NCBI RefSeq assembly: GCF_019207085.1 | Contig: NZ_JAATOM010000002.1 | Coordinates: 434,001-498,000 of the forward strand | DNA: 64,000 nt | DNA from: Variovorax sp. dw_308 | Lineage (GTDB): Bacteria; Pseudomonadota; Gammaproteobacteria; Burkholderiales; Burkholderiaceae_C | Direction of reading: 5' to 3' | Part shown: piece after piece, positions 1 through 8,113 of the stretch | Numbering within the stretch: position 1 is the stretch's first letter | How the letters are laid out: each line of letters begins with the position of its first letter | The notes under the pieces: generated by a model | The model's input: only the letters and a program-made list of their open reading frames with translations | Told to the model about the DNA's origin: nothing | The model's database searches: none | Made by a program: the position numbers and the translations under genes

Positions 1-804
1 CGCAACTTCGCGGGCTTCACCGTCGAGGGCGCACGGATCCTCGAGAGCGGCCGGACGATGCTGCGCGAATACGAGATGCTGCAGCAGGACCTGCACAGCC
101 GGGCCGACGCGCCGACCGGCAACCTCCTGATCGGCGCGGTGCCGACGGCCATGCCCATTGCCGGGCGCTTTGTCGCGATGCTGCAGGACCGCCATCCGGG
201 CATCACGCCCGGCTTGCGCTCGATGAGTTCGGTCGAGCTCGAAACCGGCCTGGAGAGCATGGCACTCGACCTGGGGCTCGGCTACACGGAGCGCATCGAC
301 AGCGGACGCTTGCCGGTTCGCATCGTGCCGCAATACACCGAGCACTACTTCCTGCTGCGCAAGTCATCGCATGCCGGCAACCACAACGACAGTGGCGGGC
401 TGCGGATCGGCCCGGCCGTGACCTGGCGCGAGGCCGCCGCGTTGCCCTTGTGCCTGTTGAGTTCCGAGATGCACAACCGCACGATCGTCGACCGCGCCTT
501 TGCCGAGGCGGGCGTTGCGCCCAAGCCCGCGATCGAAACCAACTCGGTGCTGACGCTCGCACTGAGCGTGCGGGCCGGACGCGTGTCGAGCATCATGCCT
601 GGCGCACTCGTCGACGAGGTGCAGGGCCATTGCGACCTGGAGGCGCAGCCGTTGACCAGTCCGACCGTCGAGGTGCCGATCGCATTCATGGTGCACGACA
701 CCAATCGACCTTCGCGCACCTTGCAGGCCGCGCTGTCGTTCGCAAGCGACCCGGCCTGGTTGGGCGAGGTGGCGCGGCACGCGGGCGCCCTGGGCCGTGC
801 TTGA
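1..804 (+). CDS. LysR-family transcriptional regulator (5' truncated), probable fds regulator
   Basis: The frame is open from the first base, so the start and most of the N-terminal helix-turn-helix lie outside the window. What remains is the linker helix after the HTH (GFTVEGARILE and LREYEMLQQDL) and a full LysR substrate-binding domain that begins with NLLIGAVPTAMPIAG. LysR proteins bind promoter DNA as tetramers and respond to a small metabolite. It lies directly upstream of the formate dehydrogenase operon on the same strand with a 161-bp gap, so control of fds (an FdsR-like role) is the natural inference. The effector is not visible from sequence. The family is certain and the target is inferred. 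Confidence 0.85.
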   Translation, partial: RNFAGFTVEGARILESGRTMLREYEMLQQDLHSRADAPTGNLLIGAVPTAMPIAGRFVAMLQDRHPGITPGLRSMSSVELETGLESMALDLGLGYTERIDSGRLPVRIVPQYTEHYFLLRKSSHAGNHNDSGGLRIGPAVTWREAAALPLCLLSSEMHNRTIVDRAFAEAGVAPKPAIETNSVLTLALSVRAGRVSSIMPGALVDEVQGHCDLEAQPLTSPTVEVPIAFMVHDTNRPSRTLQAALSFASDPAWLGEVARHAGALGRA

Positions 805-965
805 AGCATCCATGCAAACCCTCATTTCCCAAACGCATCGATTGATTCCCCGAATAAATTAGACCGCCGCGTTCGCTTGTTCGACACTCCGCGCCAAACG
901 CACGAGTGAGTGAACAACGATGAAGCATGCATGCCGGTCGGTCCCGACAACGCCGCGGGGGCACG
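805..965 (+). promoter_or_regulatory. Intergenic region carrying the likely fds promoter
   Basis: This gap separates the LysR gene from fdsG. It contains the only AT-rich stretch in the neighbourhood, around 838-862, with TGATTCC and GAATAAATTAG. That is a plausible -10 region or LysR contact zone in otherwise very GC-rich DNA. I could not define a convincing -35/-10 pair or a T-N11-A operator. Confidence 0.35.
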
Positions 966-1433
966 ATGAGTGACGCGACACGCGTCGTACGCGAAGTGCT
1001 TGCGCAACGTGCAGGCGAGTCCGGCGCCTTGTTGCCGATCCTGCATGCGGTGCAGGACACGCTGGGCCATGTGCCGGCCAGCGCGGTCCCCGAGATCGCG
1101 GAAGCCCTGAACCTCTCGCGCGCCGAGGTCCACGGCGTCGTCACCTACTACCACCACTTCCGCGACAAGCCGGCCGCACGCCATGTGGTCCAGATCTGCC
1201 GCGCCGAAGCCTGCCAGGCCATGGGCGCCGATGCCCTGGTCGCACATGCACAGCAGCGCCTCGGGTGCGCGATGCACGGCAACTCGCAAGACGGCGCGTT
1301 CACGCTGGAGCCGGTGTTCTGCCTCGGCCTCTGCGCATCGTCACCCGCGTTGATGCTCGACGACGAGCCGCATGCACGCATGACGCCAAAGTCCTTCGAT
1401 GCACTGCTGGCCGATGCGAGGAGCGCAGGATGA
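966..1433 (+). CDS. fdsG: NAD-dependent formate dehydrogenase gamma subunit
   Basis: This 155-residue NuoE-like thioredoxin-fold subunit carries one [2Fe-2S] cluster in the diaphorase unit of soluble NAD+-dependent formate dehydrogenase. The four cluster cysteines are visible at about 78, 83, 119 and 123 (ICRAEAC and FCLGLC). The ATG at 966 was chosen because MSDATR fits the family N-terminus; an upstream ATG at 927 would add 13 basic, unconserved residues. Its stop overlaps the fdsB start (ATGA), which indicates translational coupling. It is the first gene of a five-gene operon in the order fdsG-B-A-fdhD-D, known from Cupriavidus. Confidence 0.95.
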   Translation: MSDATRVVREVLAQRAGESGALLPILHAVQDTLGHVPASAVPEIAEALNLSRAEVHGVVTYYHHFRDKPAARHVVQICRAEACQAMGADALVAHAQQRLGCAMHGNSQDGAFTLEPVFCLGLCASSPALMLDDEPHARMTPKSFDALLADARSAG

Positions 1434-2998
1434 CCATCACCGTCTACATTCCGCGCGACTCCGCTGCGTTGGCGGTTGGTGCAGATCGCGTCGCACGCCG
1501 CATCGCCGGGGAGGCTGCGGCACGCGGGCTCGACATCCGCATCGTGCGCAACGGTTCGCGCGGCCTGTTCTGGCTGGAAGTCCTGGTGGAAGTCTCGACC
1601 GCCCTGGGCCGCGTCGCCTACGGCCCGGTGAGCGTCGCCGACGTCGGCGGCCTGTTCGATGCCGGCTTCACCGAAGGCGGCGCCCACGCGCTGTGTCATG
1701 GGTTGACGGACGACATTCCCTATCTGAAAAAACAGGAGCGCCTCACCTTCGCGCGCATGGGCGTCATCGATCCGCTGTCGCTCCCGGACTACCAGGCGCA
1801 CGAAGGCTTTGCGGGACTGCGTGCGGCACTGGCCATGAGCCCGGCCGATGTCGTCCAGCAGGTGCTCGATTCGGGCCTGCGCGGCAGGGGCGGCGCCGCC
1901 TTCCCGGCCGGCATCAAGTGGAAGACGGTTCATGCGACCGAGGCCGCGCAGAAGTACGTTGTCTGCAATGCCGACGAAGGGGACTCGGGCACCTTCTCCG
2001 ACCGCATGACGATGGAAGGCGACCCGTTCATGCTCATCGAAGGCATGACCATCGCCGGCATCGCGACGGGCGCGACCAAGGGCTATGTCTACGTGCGCTC
2101 CGAATACCCGCATGCCATCGCAACACTGAACGAGGCGATTCGCCTGGCCGAGGCCGCCGGCTTCCTCGGCGAGGACATCCTCGGCTCCGGCCGGCGCTTT
2201 GCGCTCGAAGTTCGCAAGGGCGCGGGCTCCTATGTCTGCGGCGAGGAAACCGCGCTGCTCGAAAGCATCGAAGGCAAGCGCGGCATCGTGCGCGCCAAGC
2301 CGCCGCTTCCCGCCATCACCGGACTGTTCGGCCAACCGACGCTCATCAACAACGTCATCACGCTGGCCAGCGTGCCCCTGATCCTGGCGCGTGGCGCGGC
2401 GTTCTACCGCGACTTCGGCGTCGGCCGTTCGCGCGGCACGCTGCCGATGCAGTTGGCCGGCAACATCAAGCGTGGCGGACTGGTCGAGAAGGCCTTTGGC
2501 GTCACGATGCGCGAACTGCTCTACGACTACGGCGGCGGCTCGGCCTCGGGTCGACCGATCAAGGCGGTGCAGGTCGGTGGACCGCTTGGCGCCTACCTGC
2601 CCGAGTCACAGTGGGACGTGCCGCTCGACTACGAGGCCTATGCCGCCATCGGCGGCACGGTCGGGCACGGTGGCATCGTGGTCCACGACGACACGGCCGA
2701 CCTGTCGAAGCTGGCACGCTACGCGATGGAATTCTGCGCCATCGAGTCCTGCGGCAAGTGCACGCCGTGCCGCATCGGCTCCACGCGCGGGGTCGAGGTC
2801 ATCGACAAGATCCGCGCCGACCAGAACCGGGCGCAGCAGGTGATCCTGTTGCGCGACCTGTGCAACACGATGGTCCATGGTTCGCTGTGCGCGATGGGCG
2901 GCATGACGCCGTTCCCGGTGCTCTCGGCGCTGGATCATTTCCCGCAGGACTTCGGTCTTGTGGTTCCCGATCGCGAAGCGGCATGTTGGACCATCTGA
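1430..2998 (+). CDS. fdsB: NAD-dependent formate dehydrogenase beta (diaphorase) subunit
   Basis: This 522-residue cytoplasmic NuoF homologue binds FMN, NAD+ and a [4Fe-4S] cluster and passes formate-derived electrons to NAD+. An N-terminal thioredoxin-like domain (about 1-110) precedes the FMN/NADH fold, where GLRGRGGAAFPAG and YVCGEETALLES are visible. The cluster motif ESCGKCTPCR is near residue 440, with a further Cys in DLCNTM. The start at 1430 overlaps the fdsG stop by 4 bases. The 3' end overlaps fdsA by 16 bases. Length and motif order match the family, with no sign of damage. Confidence 0.96.
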   Translation: MTITVYIPRDSAALAVGADRVARRIAGEAAARGLDIRIVRNGSRGLFWLEVLVEVSTALGRVAYGPVSVADVGGLFDAGFTEGGAHALCHGLTDDIPYLKKQERLTFARMGVIDPLSLPDYQAHEGFAGLRAALAMSPADVVQQVLDSGLRGRGGAAFPAGIKWKTVHATEAAQKYVVCNADEGDSGTFSDRMTMEGDPFMLIEGMTIAGIATGATKGYVYVRSEYPHAIATLNEAIRLAEAAGFLGEDILGSGRRFALEVRKGAGSYVCGEETALLESIEGKRGIVRAKPPLPAITGLFGQPTLINNVITLASVPLILARGAAFYRDFGVGRSRGTLPMQLAGNIKRGGLVEKAFGVTMRELLYDYGGGSASGRPIKAVQVGGPLGAYLPESQWDVPLDYEAYAAIGGTVGHGGIVVHDDTADLSKLARYAMEFCAIESCGKCTPCRIGSTRGVEVIDKIRADQNRAQQVILLRDLCNTMVHGSLCAMGGMTPFPVLSALDHFPQDFGLVVPDREAACWTI

Positions 2999-5850
2999 AA
3001 GAAACCGACTGGGGCACGCCCAAGCGCGAGTCCGGGCGCGAAGTCACCCTGGAGATCGACGGCACCGAGATCACGGTCCCCGCCGGTACCTCGCTCATGC
3101 GCGCCGCCGTCGACGCGGGCATCAAGGTGCCCAAGCTCTGCGCCACCGACAGCCTCGAGCCTTTCGGCTCGTGCCGCCTGTGCCTCGTCGAGATCGAGGG
3201 CCGCAAGGGCTTTCCGGCCTCGTGCACCACGCCGGCCGAGCCTGGCATGAAGGTCCGCACCCAGACGCCGAAGCTGCAGGAACTGCGCAAGGGCGTGATG
3301 GAGCTCTACATCTCCGACCACCCGCTCGACTGCCTGACCTGCTCTGCCAACGGCAACTGCGAGTTGCAGGACATGGCCGGCGTCACCGGGCTGCGCAACG
3401 TGCGCTATGGCTTCGATGGGGCCAACCACATCCACAGCCAGAAGGACGAGTCGAACCCGTACTTCACCTACGATCCTTCGAAGTGCATCGTCTGCAACCG
3501 CTGCGTGCGCGCTTGCGAGGAAACGCAAGGCACCTTCGCGCTGACGATCAGCGGCCGCGGCTTCGAGTCCCGCGTGTCGCCCGGGCAGGACGAGCCCTTC
3601 ATGGAATCCGAGTGCGTGAGTTGCGGCGCCTGCGTCGAGGCCTGTCCCACCGCCACGCTGCAGGAAAAGTCCGTGATCTGGCTCGGCCAGCCGGAGCACA
3701 GCGTCATCACCACCTGCGCCTACTGCGGCGTCGGCTGCGGCTTCAAGGCCGAGATGAAGGGCAACGAGGTCGTGCGCATGGTGCCGTGGAAGGACGGCAA
3801 GGCCAACGAGGGCCACTCCTGCGTCAAGGGCCGCTTCGCCTGGGGCTATGCAACGCATCAGGACCGCATGCTCAAGCCGATGATCCGCGCGAAGATCACC
3901 GACCCGTGGCAGGAAGTGAGCTGGGAAGTGGCGTTGAACCATGCCGCCAGCGAGTTCAAGCGGCTGCAGGGCAAGTACGGCAAGGACTCCATCGGCGGCA
4001 TCACCTCCTCGCGCTGCACCAACGAGGAAACCTATCTCGTGCAGAAGCTGGTGCGTGCCGCCTTCGGCAACAACAACGTCGACACCTGCGCACGCGTGTG
4101 CCATTCGCCGACCGGCTACGGGCTCGGCCAGACGCTGGGCACCTCGGCCGGCACGCAGACCTTCAAGTCGGTCGAGAAGGCCGACGTGATCATGGTCATC
4201 GGCGCGAACCCGACCGATGGGCATCCGGTGTTCGCGTCGCGCATGAAGAGGCGGCTGCGCCAGGGCGCGAAGCTGATCGTGGTCGATCCGCGCCGCATCG
4301 ACATGGTGAAGTCGCCGCATATCCGCGCCGAGCATCACCTGCAACTGAAGCCGGGCACCAACGTGGCAGTGATCACGGCGATGGCGCATGTGATCGCCAC
4401 GGAGGGACTGGTCGCCGAGGACTACGTGACCGGGCGCTGCGACCCGAAGTCCTTCGGTGAATGGCGCGAGTTCGTCGCCCGCTCCGAGAACTCGCCCGAG
4501 GCGATGCAGGCCGCCACCGGCGTGCCGGCCGCCGAACTGCGCGCCGCCGCCCGCCTTTATGCCAACGCGGGCAACGGCGCCATCTACTACGGCCTGGGCG
4601 TGACCGAGCACAGCCAGGGCTCGACCATGGTGATGGGCATCGCCAACCTCGCCATGGCCACCGGCAACGTCGGCCGCGAAGGCGTCGGCATCAACCCGTT
4701 GCGCGGCCAGAACAACGTGCAGGGCTCCTGCGACATGGGCTCATTCCCGCACGAGTTGCCGGGCTACCGCCACGTGTCGGACAGCATCACGCGGGCATCG
4801 TTCGAGGCCGCCTGGGGCGTGGAGATCAACCCCGAGCCGGGCCTGCGCATCCCCAACATGTTCGACGCGGCGCTGACCGGCAGCTTCAAGGGCCTCTACT
4901 GCGAAGGCGAGGACATCGTGCAGTCCGACCCGAACACGCAGCATGTGGCCGAGGCCATGATGGCGATGGAATGCGTGGTGGTGCAGGACCTGTTCCTCAA
5001 CGAGACGGCGAAGTACGCGCACGTGTTCCTGCCCGGCTCCTCCTTCCTCGAGAAGGACGGCACCTTCACCAACGCCGAGCGCCGAATCTCGCGCGTGCGC
5101 AAGGTGATGCCACCGAAGGCCGGCTATGCCGACTGGGAGGTGACGGTGAAGCTGGCGCAGGCGCTCGGCTATCCGATGGACTACACCAGTCCCGAGCAGA
5201 TCATGGACGAGATCGCCGCGCTCACGCCGACCTTCAGCGGCGTCAGCTATCGGCGCCTCGACGAACTCGGCAGCATCCAGTGGCCCTGCAATGCCGCTGC
5301 ACCCGATGGCACGCCGACCATGCACATCGACAAGTTCGTGCGCGGCAAGGGCCGGTTCATCATCACGCAGTACGTCGCCACCGACGAGAAGGTCACGCGC
5401 AAGTTCCCGTTGCTGCTGACCACCGGCCGCATCCTGTCGCAGTACAACGTGGGCGCACAGACGCGGCGCACGCCCAACAACCAGTGGCACAGCGAGGACC
5501 GGCTGGAGATCCACCCGCACGATGCCGAGGAGCGCGGCATCAAGGACGACGACTGGGTCGGCATCCAGAGTCGTGCCGGCGAAACCGTGCTGCGCGCCGT
5601 CGTCTCCGAGCGCATGCAGCCCGGCGTGGTCTACACCACCTTCCACTTCCCGGAATCGGGCGCCAACGTGATCACCACCGACAACTCGGACTGGGCCACC
5701 AACTGCCCCGAGTACAAGGTGACCGCGGTGCAGGTCATGCCGGTCATGCAGCCTTCGGCATGGCAGCGCGAGTACAGCCGGTTCAACGAGGTGCAGCAGG
5801 CATTGCTGCAGGCGCGCACCGAATCCGGCGAAACGATTCCGGCCAAATGA
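2983..5850 (+). CDS. fdsA: NAD-dependent formate dehydrogenase alpha (molybdopterin) subunit
   Basis: This 955-residue catalytic subunit oxidises formate to CO2 at a bis-MGD molybdenum centre. In order it has an N-terminal [2Fe-2S] domain (FGSCRLCLVEIEG), a His/Cys [4Fe-4S] site (DCLTCSANGNCELQDM), a two-cluster ferredoxin segment (CIVCNRCVRACEE and CVSCGACVEACP), the catalytic-domain cluster (CAYCGVGCGF with a later Cys), and the molybdopterin oxidoreductase domains. The active-site pair is Cys373-His374 in ARVCHSPTGYG. It is therefore a cysteine enzyme, with no in-frame TGA that would suggest selenocysteine. ATG 2983 (MLDHLKETDWG) lies inside the fdsB 3' end. The frame stays open far upstream, but that part is only the shadow of fdsB. 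Confidence 0.97.
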   Translation: MLDHLKETDWGTPKRESGREVTLEIDGTEITVPAGTSLMRAAVDAGIKVPKLCATDSLEPFGSCRLCLVEIEGRKGFPASCTTPAEPGMKVRTQTPKLQELRKGVMELYISDHPLDCLTCSANGNCELQDMAGVTGLRNVRYGFDGANHIHSQKDESNPYFTYDPSKCIVCNRCVRACEETQGTFALTISGRGFESRVSPGQDEPFMESECVSCGACVEACPTATLQEKSVIWLGQPEHSVITTCAYCGVGCGFKAEMKGNEVVRMVPWKDGKANEGHSCVKGRFAWGYATHQDRMLKPMIRAKITDPWQEVSWEVALNHAASEFKRLQGKYGKDSIGGITSSRCTNEETYLVQKLVRAAFGNNNVDTCARVCHSPTGYGLGQTLGTSAGTQTFKSVEKADVIMVIGANPTDGHPVFASRMKRRLRQGAKLIVVDPRRIDMVKSPHIRAEHHLQLKPGTNVAVITAMAHVIATEGLVAEDYVTGRCDPKSFGEWREFVARSENSPEAMQAATGVPAAELRAAARLYANAGNGAIYYGLGVTEHSQGSTMVMGIANLAMATGNVGREGVGINPLRGQNNVQGSCDMGSFPHELPGYRHVSDSITRASFEAAWGVEINPEPGLRIPNMFDAALTGSFKGLYCEGEDIVQSDPNTQHVAEAMMAMECVVVQDLFLNETAKYAHVFLPGSSFLEKDGTFTNAERRISRVRKVMPPKAGYADWEVTVKLAQALGYPMDYTSPEQIMDEIAALTPTFSGVSYRRLDELGSIQWPCNAAAPDGTPTMHIDKFVRGKGRFIITQYVATDEKVTRKFPLLLTTGRILSQYNVGAQTRRTPNNQWHSEDRLEIHPHDAEERGIKDDDWVGIQSRAGETVLRAVVSERMQPGVVYTTFHFPESGANVITTDNSDWATNCPEYKVTAVQVMPVMQPSAWQREYSRFNEVQQALLQARTESGETIPAK

Positions 5851-6743
5851 CCATGCTCGCCAGCGACGAACCCCTCATCACCGCGAAGCCCGGCAATGAC
5901 GAGCCGGCCTTTTGCGAAGGCGCGCGCTCCCTGCCCGTGCGCGGCTTTCGTGCGGGGCAGCACTTCGCCGTCCAGGACTGGGTCGCGGACGAAGTGCCCG
6001 TGGCCCTGGAATACAACGGCGTCTCGCATGCCGTGATGCTGGCCACGCCGCTGGACCTGGAGGACTTCGCGTTGGGCTTCTCGCTCAGCGAAGGCATCCT
6101 CGATGCGCCGCATGAACTGTTCGCCGTCGAAGAGGAACGCTCGGAGATGGGCATCACGCTGCATCTGCAAGTGGCGAGTGGCCCCTTCGCGCGCCTCAAG
6201 GAGCGCAGGCGCACGCTCACCGGCCGCACCGGCTGCGGACTCTGCGGCACCGAGAGCCTGGAGCACGTGGCCCGCAACCTGCCCGTGTTGTCGACCCATG
6301 CCACGTGGCGCCGCGAGGCCATCGGCCGCGCCATGTCGCAGTTCTGCGAGTTGCAGACGCTGCAGCAGGCGACGGGTGCGGTACATGCGGCCGCATGGTG
6401 TTCGGCACAGGGCGAGGTCATGTGGCTGCGCGAGGATGTGGGGCGGCACAACGCCCTCGACAAGCTGATCGGCGCGCTGGCATCGAACGGCATCGACGCA
6501 TCCACCGGCTTCATCGCCGTCACGAGCCGCGCCAGCTTCGAGATGGTGCAGAAGACGGCGATGGCGGGCGTCTCGCTGCTCGCGGCCGTCTCGGCGCCGA
6601 CCTCCTTCGCGGTGGCCACGGCGCAGAAGGCGCGCATGACGCTGGTCGGCTTCGCACGCAAGCAGGACCTGGTCGTCTATTGCCATGGCGAGCGCTTGTC
6701 ACTCGACGAAGCGGCAGCAGCAGGAGCCGACCATGCACGTTGA
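5847..6743 (+). CDS. fdhD: Formate dehydrogenase accessory sulfurtransferase FdhD
   Basis: This 298-residue FdhD-family protein (called FdsC in the Cupriavidus operon) moves sulfur from a cysteine desulfurase to the Mo-bis-MGD cofactor, giving the sulfido ligand that active formate dehydrogenase needs. The conserved CxxC loop is Cys130-Cys133 in TGCGLCGTESLE. The family stretches WLREDVGRHNALDKLIG and SRASFEMVQK are also present. ATGA overlap with fdsA sets the start; a second ATG two codons later is equally possible. The 3' end overlaps fdsD by 11 bases. Confidence 0.95.
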   Translation: MTMLASDEPLITAKPGNDEPAFCEGARSLPVRGFRAGQHFAVQDWVADEVPVALEYNGVSHAVMLATPLDLEDFALGFSLSEGILDAPHELFAVEEERSEMGITLHLQVASGPFARLKERRRTLTGRTGCGLCGTESLEHVARNLPVLSTHATWRREAIGRAMSQFCELQTLQQATGAVHAAAWCSAQGEVMWLREDVGRHNALDKLIGALASNGIDASTGFIAVTSRASFEMVQKTAMAGVSLLAAVSAPTSFAVATAQKARMTLVGFARKQDLVVYCHGERLSLDEAAAAGADHAR

Positions 6744-6960
6744 CGCCCTGGTGCGCATGGCCAACCAGATCGGCCTGTTCTTCGAGGCCATGCCCGATCG
6801 CGCCGAGGCGCTGGAAGGCGTGGCGCTGCATCTCAAGAAGTTCTGGGAGCCTCGCATGCGGCGCTCCCTGCTGGCGCATGTCGACGATGACGGCGGCGCC
6901 GGGTTGAACGGCATGGTGTCGGAAGCGATTCGGCAGCATCGGCAGACGCTGCAGCCCTGA
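6733..6960 (+). CDS. fdsD: Formate dehydrogenase delta subunit
   Basis: This 75-residue small subunit closes the fds operon. FdsD-family proteins are required for assembly or stability of the soluble formate dehydrogenase; the exact role is less defined than that of the other subunits. The sequence contains the characteristic MANQIGLFFEAMPD and HLKKFWEPRMRR stretches. Start 6733 (MHVDALV) lies inside the fdhD 3' end. The stop sits one base from the convergent DUF3016 gene, and no hairpin terminator is seen between them. Confidence 0.93.
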   Translation: MHVDALVRMANQIGLFFEAMPDRAEALEGVALHLKKFWEPRMRRSLLAHVDDDGGAGLNGMVSEAIRQHRQTLQP

Positions 6961-6961
6961 A

Positions 6962-7477
6962 CTAATCGCTCCCCGCACTTTCGTGCCGGCCCACGATCCT
7001 GGCGAACCAGGCATCGAGCATCGGCTTCTCGTAGCGCAGGCGGTCGGAGCCCGGATAGGTGTTGGTCACCATCAGGTAGTTCATGTCGACCAGGCGGTCC
7101 TCACCGCTTGCGAACACCTGGTCGCCGCGCTTCAAGGTGTAGGCCAGCTTGATCCGGGGCCAGGTGATGTCGCGCAGGATGCGGACGTCGTGCCCCGTGC
7201 GCGCATGCCACGGCTCGAACCAGCCCGCGAGGTCGATGTCGCGAACGTCGATCGTGAGCGTCTGGTCGCGCGGCAGGCTGCGTTCCGCCAGTCGCCCAAG
7301 GTGTCGCGCGATGTCGCGCTGCACTTCCGCACGGTCCGTCTCGCTCGCAAAGGCGCGGGTATACGCGGCGTCGGTGTAATGTTCCGGCTCGGTGAAATTG
7401 ACCACCACGTCGGCATGGGCCGCGGTCGCCGCAATGGCCAGCAAGCCGGCCGGGAAGAGGCTCAACAATGGATGCAT
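6962..7477 (-). CDS. DUF3016 domain-containing secreted protein
   Basis: This 171-residue protein has an N-terminal signal peptide (MHPLLSLFPAGLLAIAATAAHA) and a DUF3016 domain. Typical sequences are VVVNFTEPEHYTDA, the ITWPRIKLAYTL segment, and GEDRLVDMNYL near the C-terminus. The function of the family is unknown; export to the periplasm is predicted. ATG 7477 was chosen because it begins the signal peptide, while the frame extends 25 codons further upstream without signal character. It converges on fdsD and diverges from the lanmodulin-like gene. Confidence 0.85.
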   Translation of the reverse strand: MHPLLSLFPAGLLAIAATAAHADVVVNFTEPEHYTDAAYTRAFASETDRAEVQRDIARHLGRLAERSLPRDQTLTIDVRDIDLAGWFEPWHARTGHDVRILRDITWPRIKLAYTLKRGDQVFASGEDRLVDMNYLMVTNTYPGSDRLRYEKPMLDAWFARIVGRHESAGSD

Positions 7478-7675
7478 GGCATGCCCCTCGATAAGGCGAG
7501 GCCGGTTGGAGATGCCATGGACATCGACAGTTTCCGGGCCCTTGGTCGCCACCCTAGCGCCTTACCGTGTGATCCGGATGATCCGGCAGCGTCCGACGCG
7601 CACATGCGGCGCATGCCCGACACGATCGTTGCGTCCACGCCCCTATGGTGCGTCCGATGTACTAAGGTGTCGGCC
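7478..7675 (+). promoter_or_regulatory. Divergent intergenic region upstream of the lanmodulin-like gene
   Basis: About 200 bases lie between the divergent DUF3016 gene and the EF-hand gene, so promoters for both probably sit here. A clear Shine-Dalgarno AAGGTG at 7664-7669 lies 6 bases before the EF-hand gene start. I could not identify a specific operator or -10/-35 pair. Confidence 0.4.
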
Positions 7676-8083
7676 ATGAAAACACTCCTCTCAGCTCTCG
7701 CGATCTCGATGATGCCCTTCGCAGCCTTGGCTGCAGGCGCACAGCCCACGGAAGCCGAAATCGCGGCGGCCTTCAAGCAGGCGGACCCTGACAACGACGG
7801 TACCGTCAGTCGGGCCGAGGCCCGGAAGTTCGGCATCAGCCGCGCAGCCTTCGAACAGGCCAATCCGGACAAGGACGGTACGCTGGACATCAAGGAATTC
7901 ATGGCAGCCATCACCTGGCAGTTCAACAAGGCGAACCCTGACAACGACGGCACCCTCGATCCCAAGGAAGCGGCGAAGGCCGGTATCAAGAACAAGAAGA
8001 CTTTCGACCAGGCCAACCCGGACAACGACGGCACGCTGGACCTTGCAGAATACCTTCGCGCATTGACCCTCAAGGCCAAATAG
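7676..8083 (+). CDS. Periplasmic four-EF-hand protein resembling lanmodulin
   Basis: This 135-residue protein has a signal peptide (about 1-20, ending AALAAGA) and four EF-hand loops at about 37-48, 63-74, 87-98 and 114-125. Every loop has Pro at position 2, for example NPDKDGTLDIKE and NPDNDGTLDPKE. Loops 2-4 also have Asp at position 9 and Glu at 12. Only 12-15 residues separate successive loops, against roughly 25 in calmodulin-type pairs. Pro2, Asp9 and short spacing are the published hallmarks of lanmodulin, the periplasmic lanthanide-binding protein of methylotrophs. Loop 1 is weaker (Ser at position 9). Proximity to pqq and formate dehydrogenase genes fits a role with PQQ dehydrogenases. 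An ordinary calcium-binding role remains possible. Confidence 0.75.
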   Translation: MKTLLSALAISMMPFAALAAGAQPTEAEIAAAFKQADPDNDGTVSRAEARKFGISRAAFEQANPDKDGTLDIKEFMAAITWQFNKANPDNDGTLDPKEAAKAGIKNKKTFDQANPDNDGTLDLAEYLRALTLKAK

Positions 8084-8113
8084 CGCTATCGCCCTCAGGC
8101 GCTCACGCTTGCC

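Noticed and set aside
1399..2982. Open frame upstream of fdsA suggesting a giant 1483-residue fusion
   Set aside because: The upstream part is an Arg-rich translation of fdsB in another frame. FdsA begins with its normal N-terminus at 2983.
2935..4611. Long minus-strand frame opposite fdsA
   Set aside because: His/Arg/Gly-rich sequence typical of the antisense strand of high-GC genes, with no domain; the plus strand encodes FdsA.
8084..8113. Terminator between the EF-hand gene and pqqE
   Set aside because: Only a 4-5 bp imperfect stem and no T-run.
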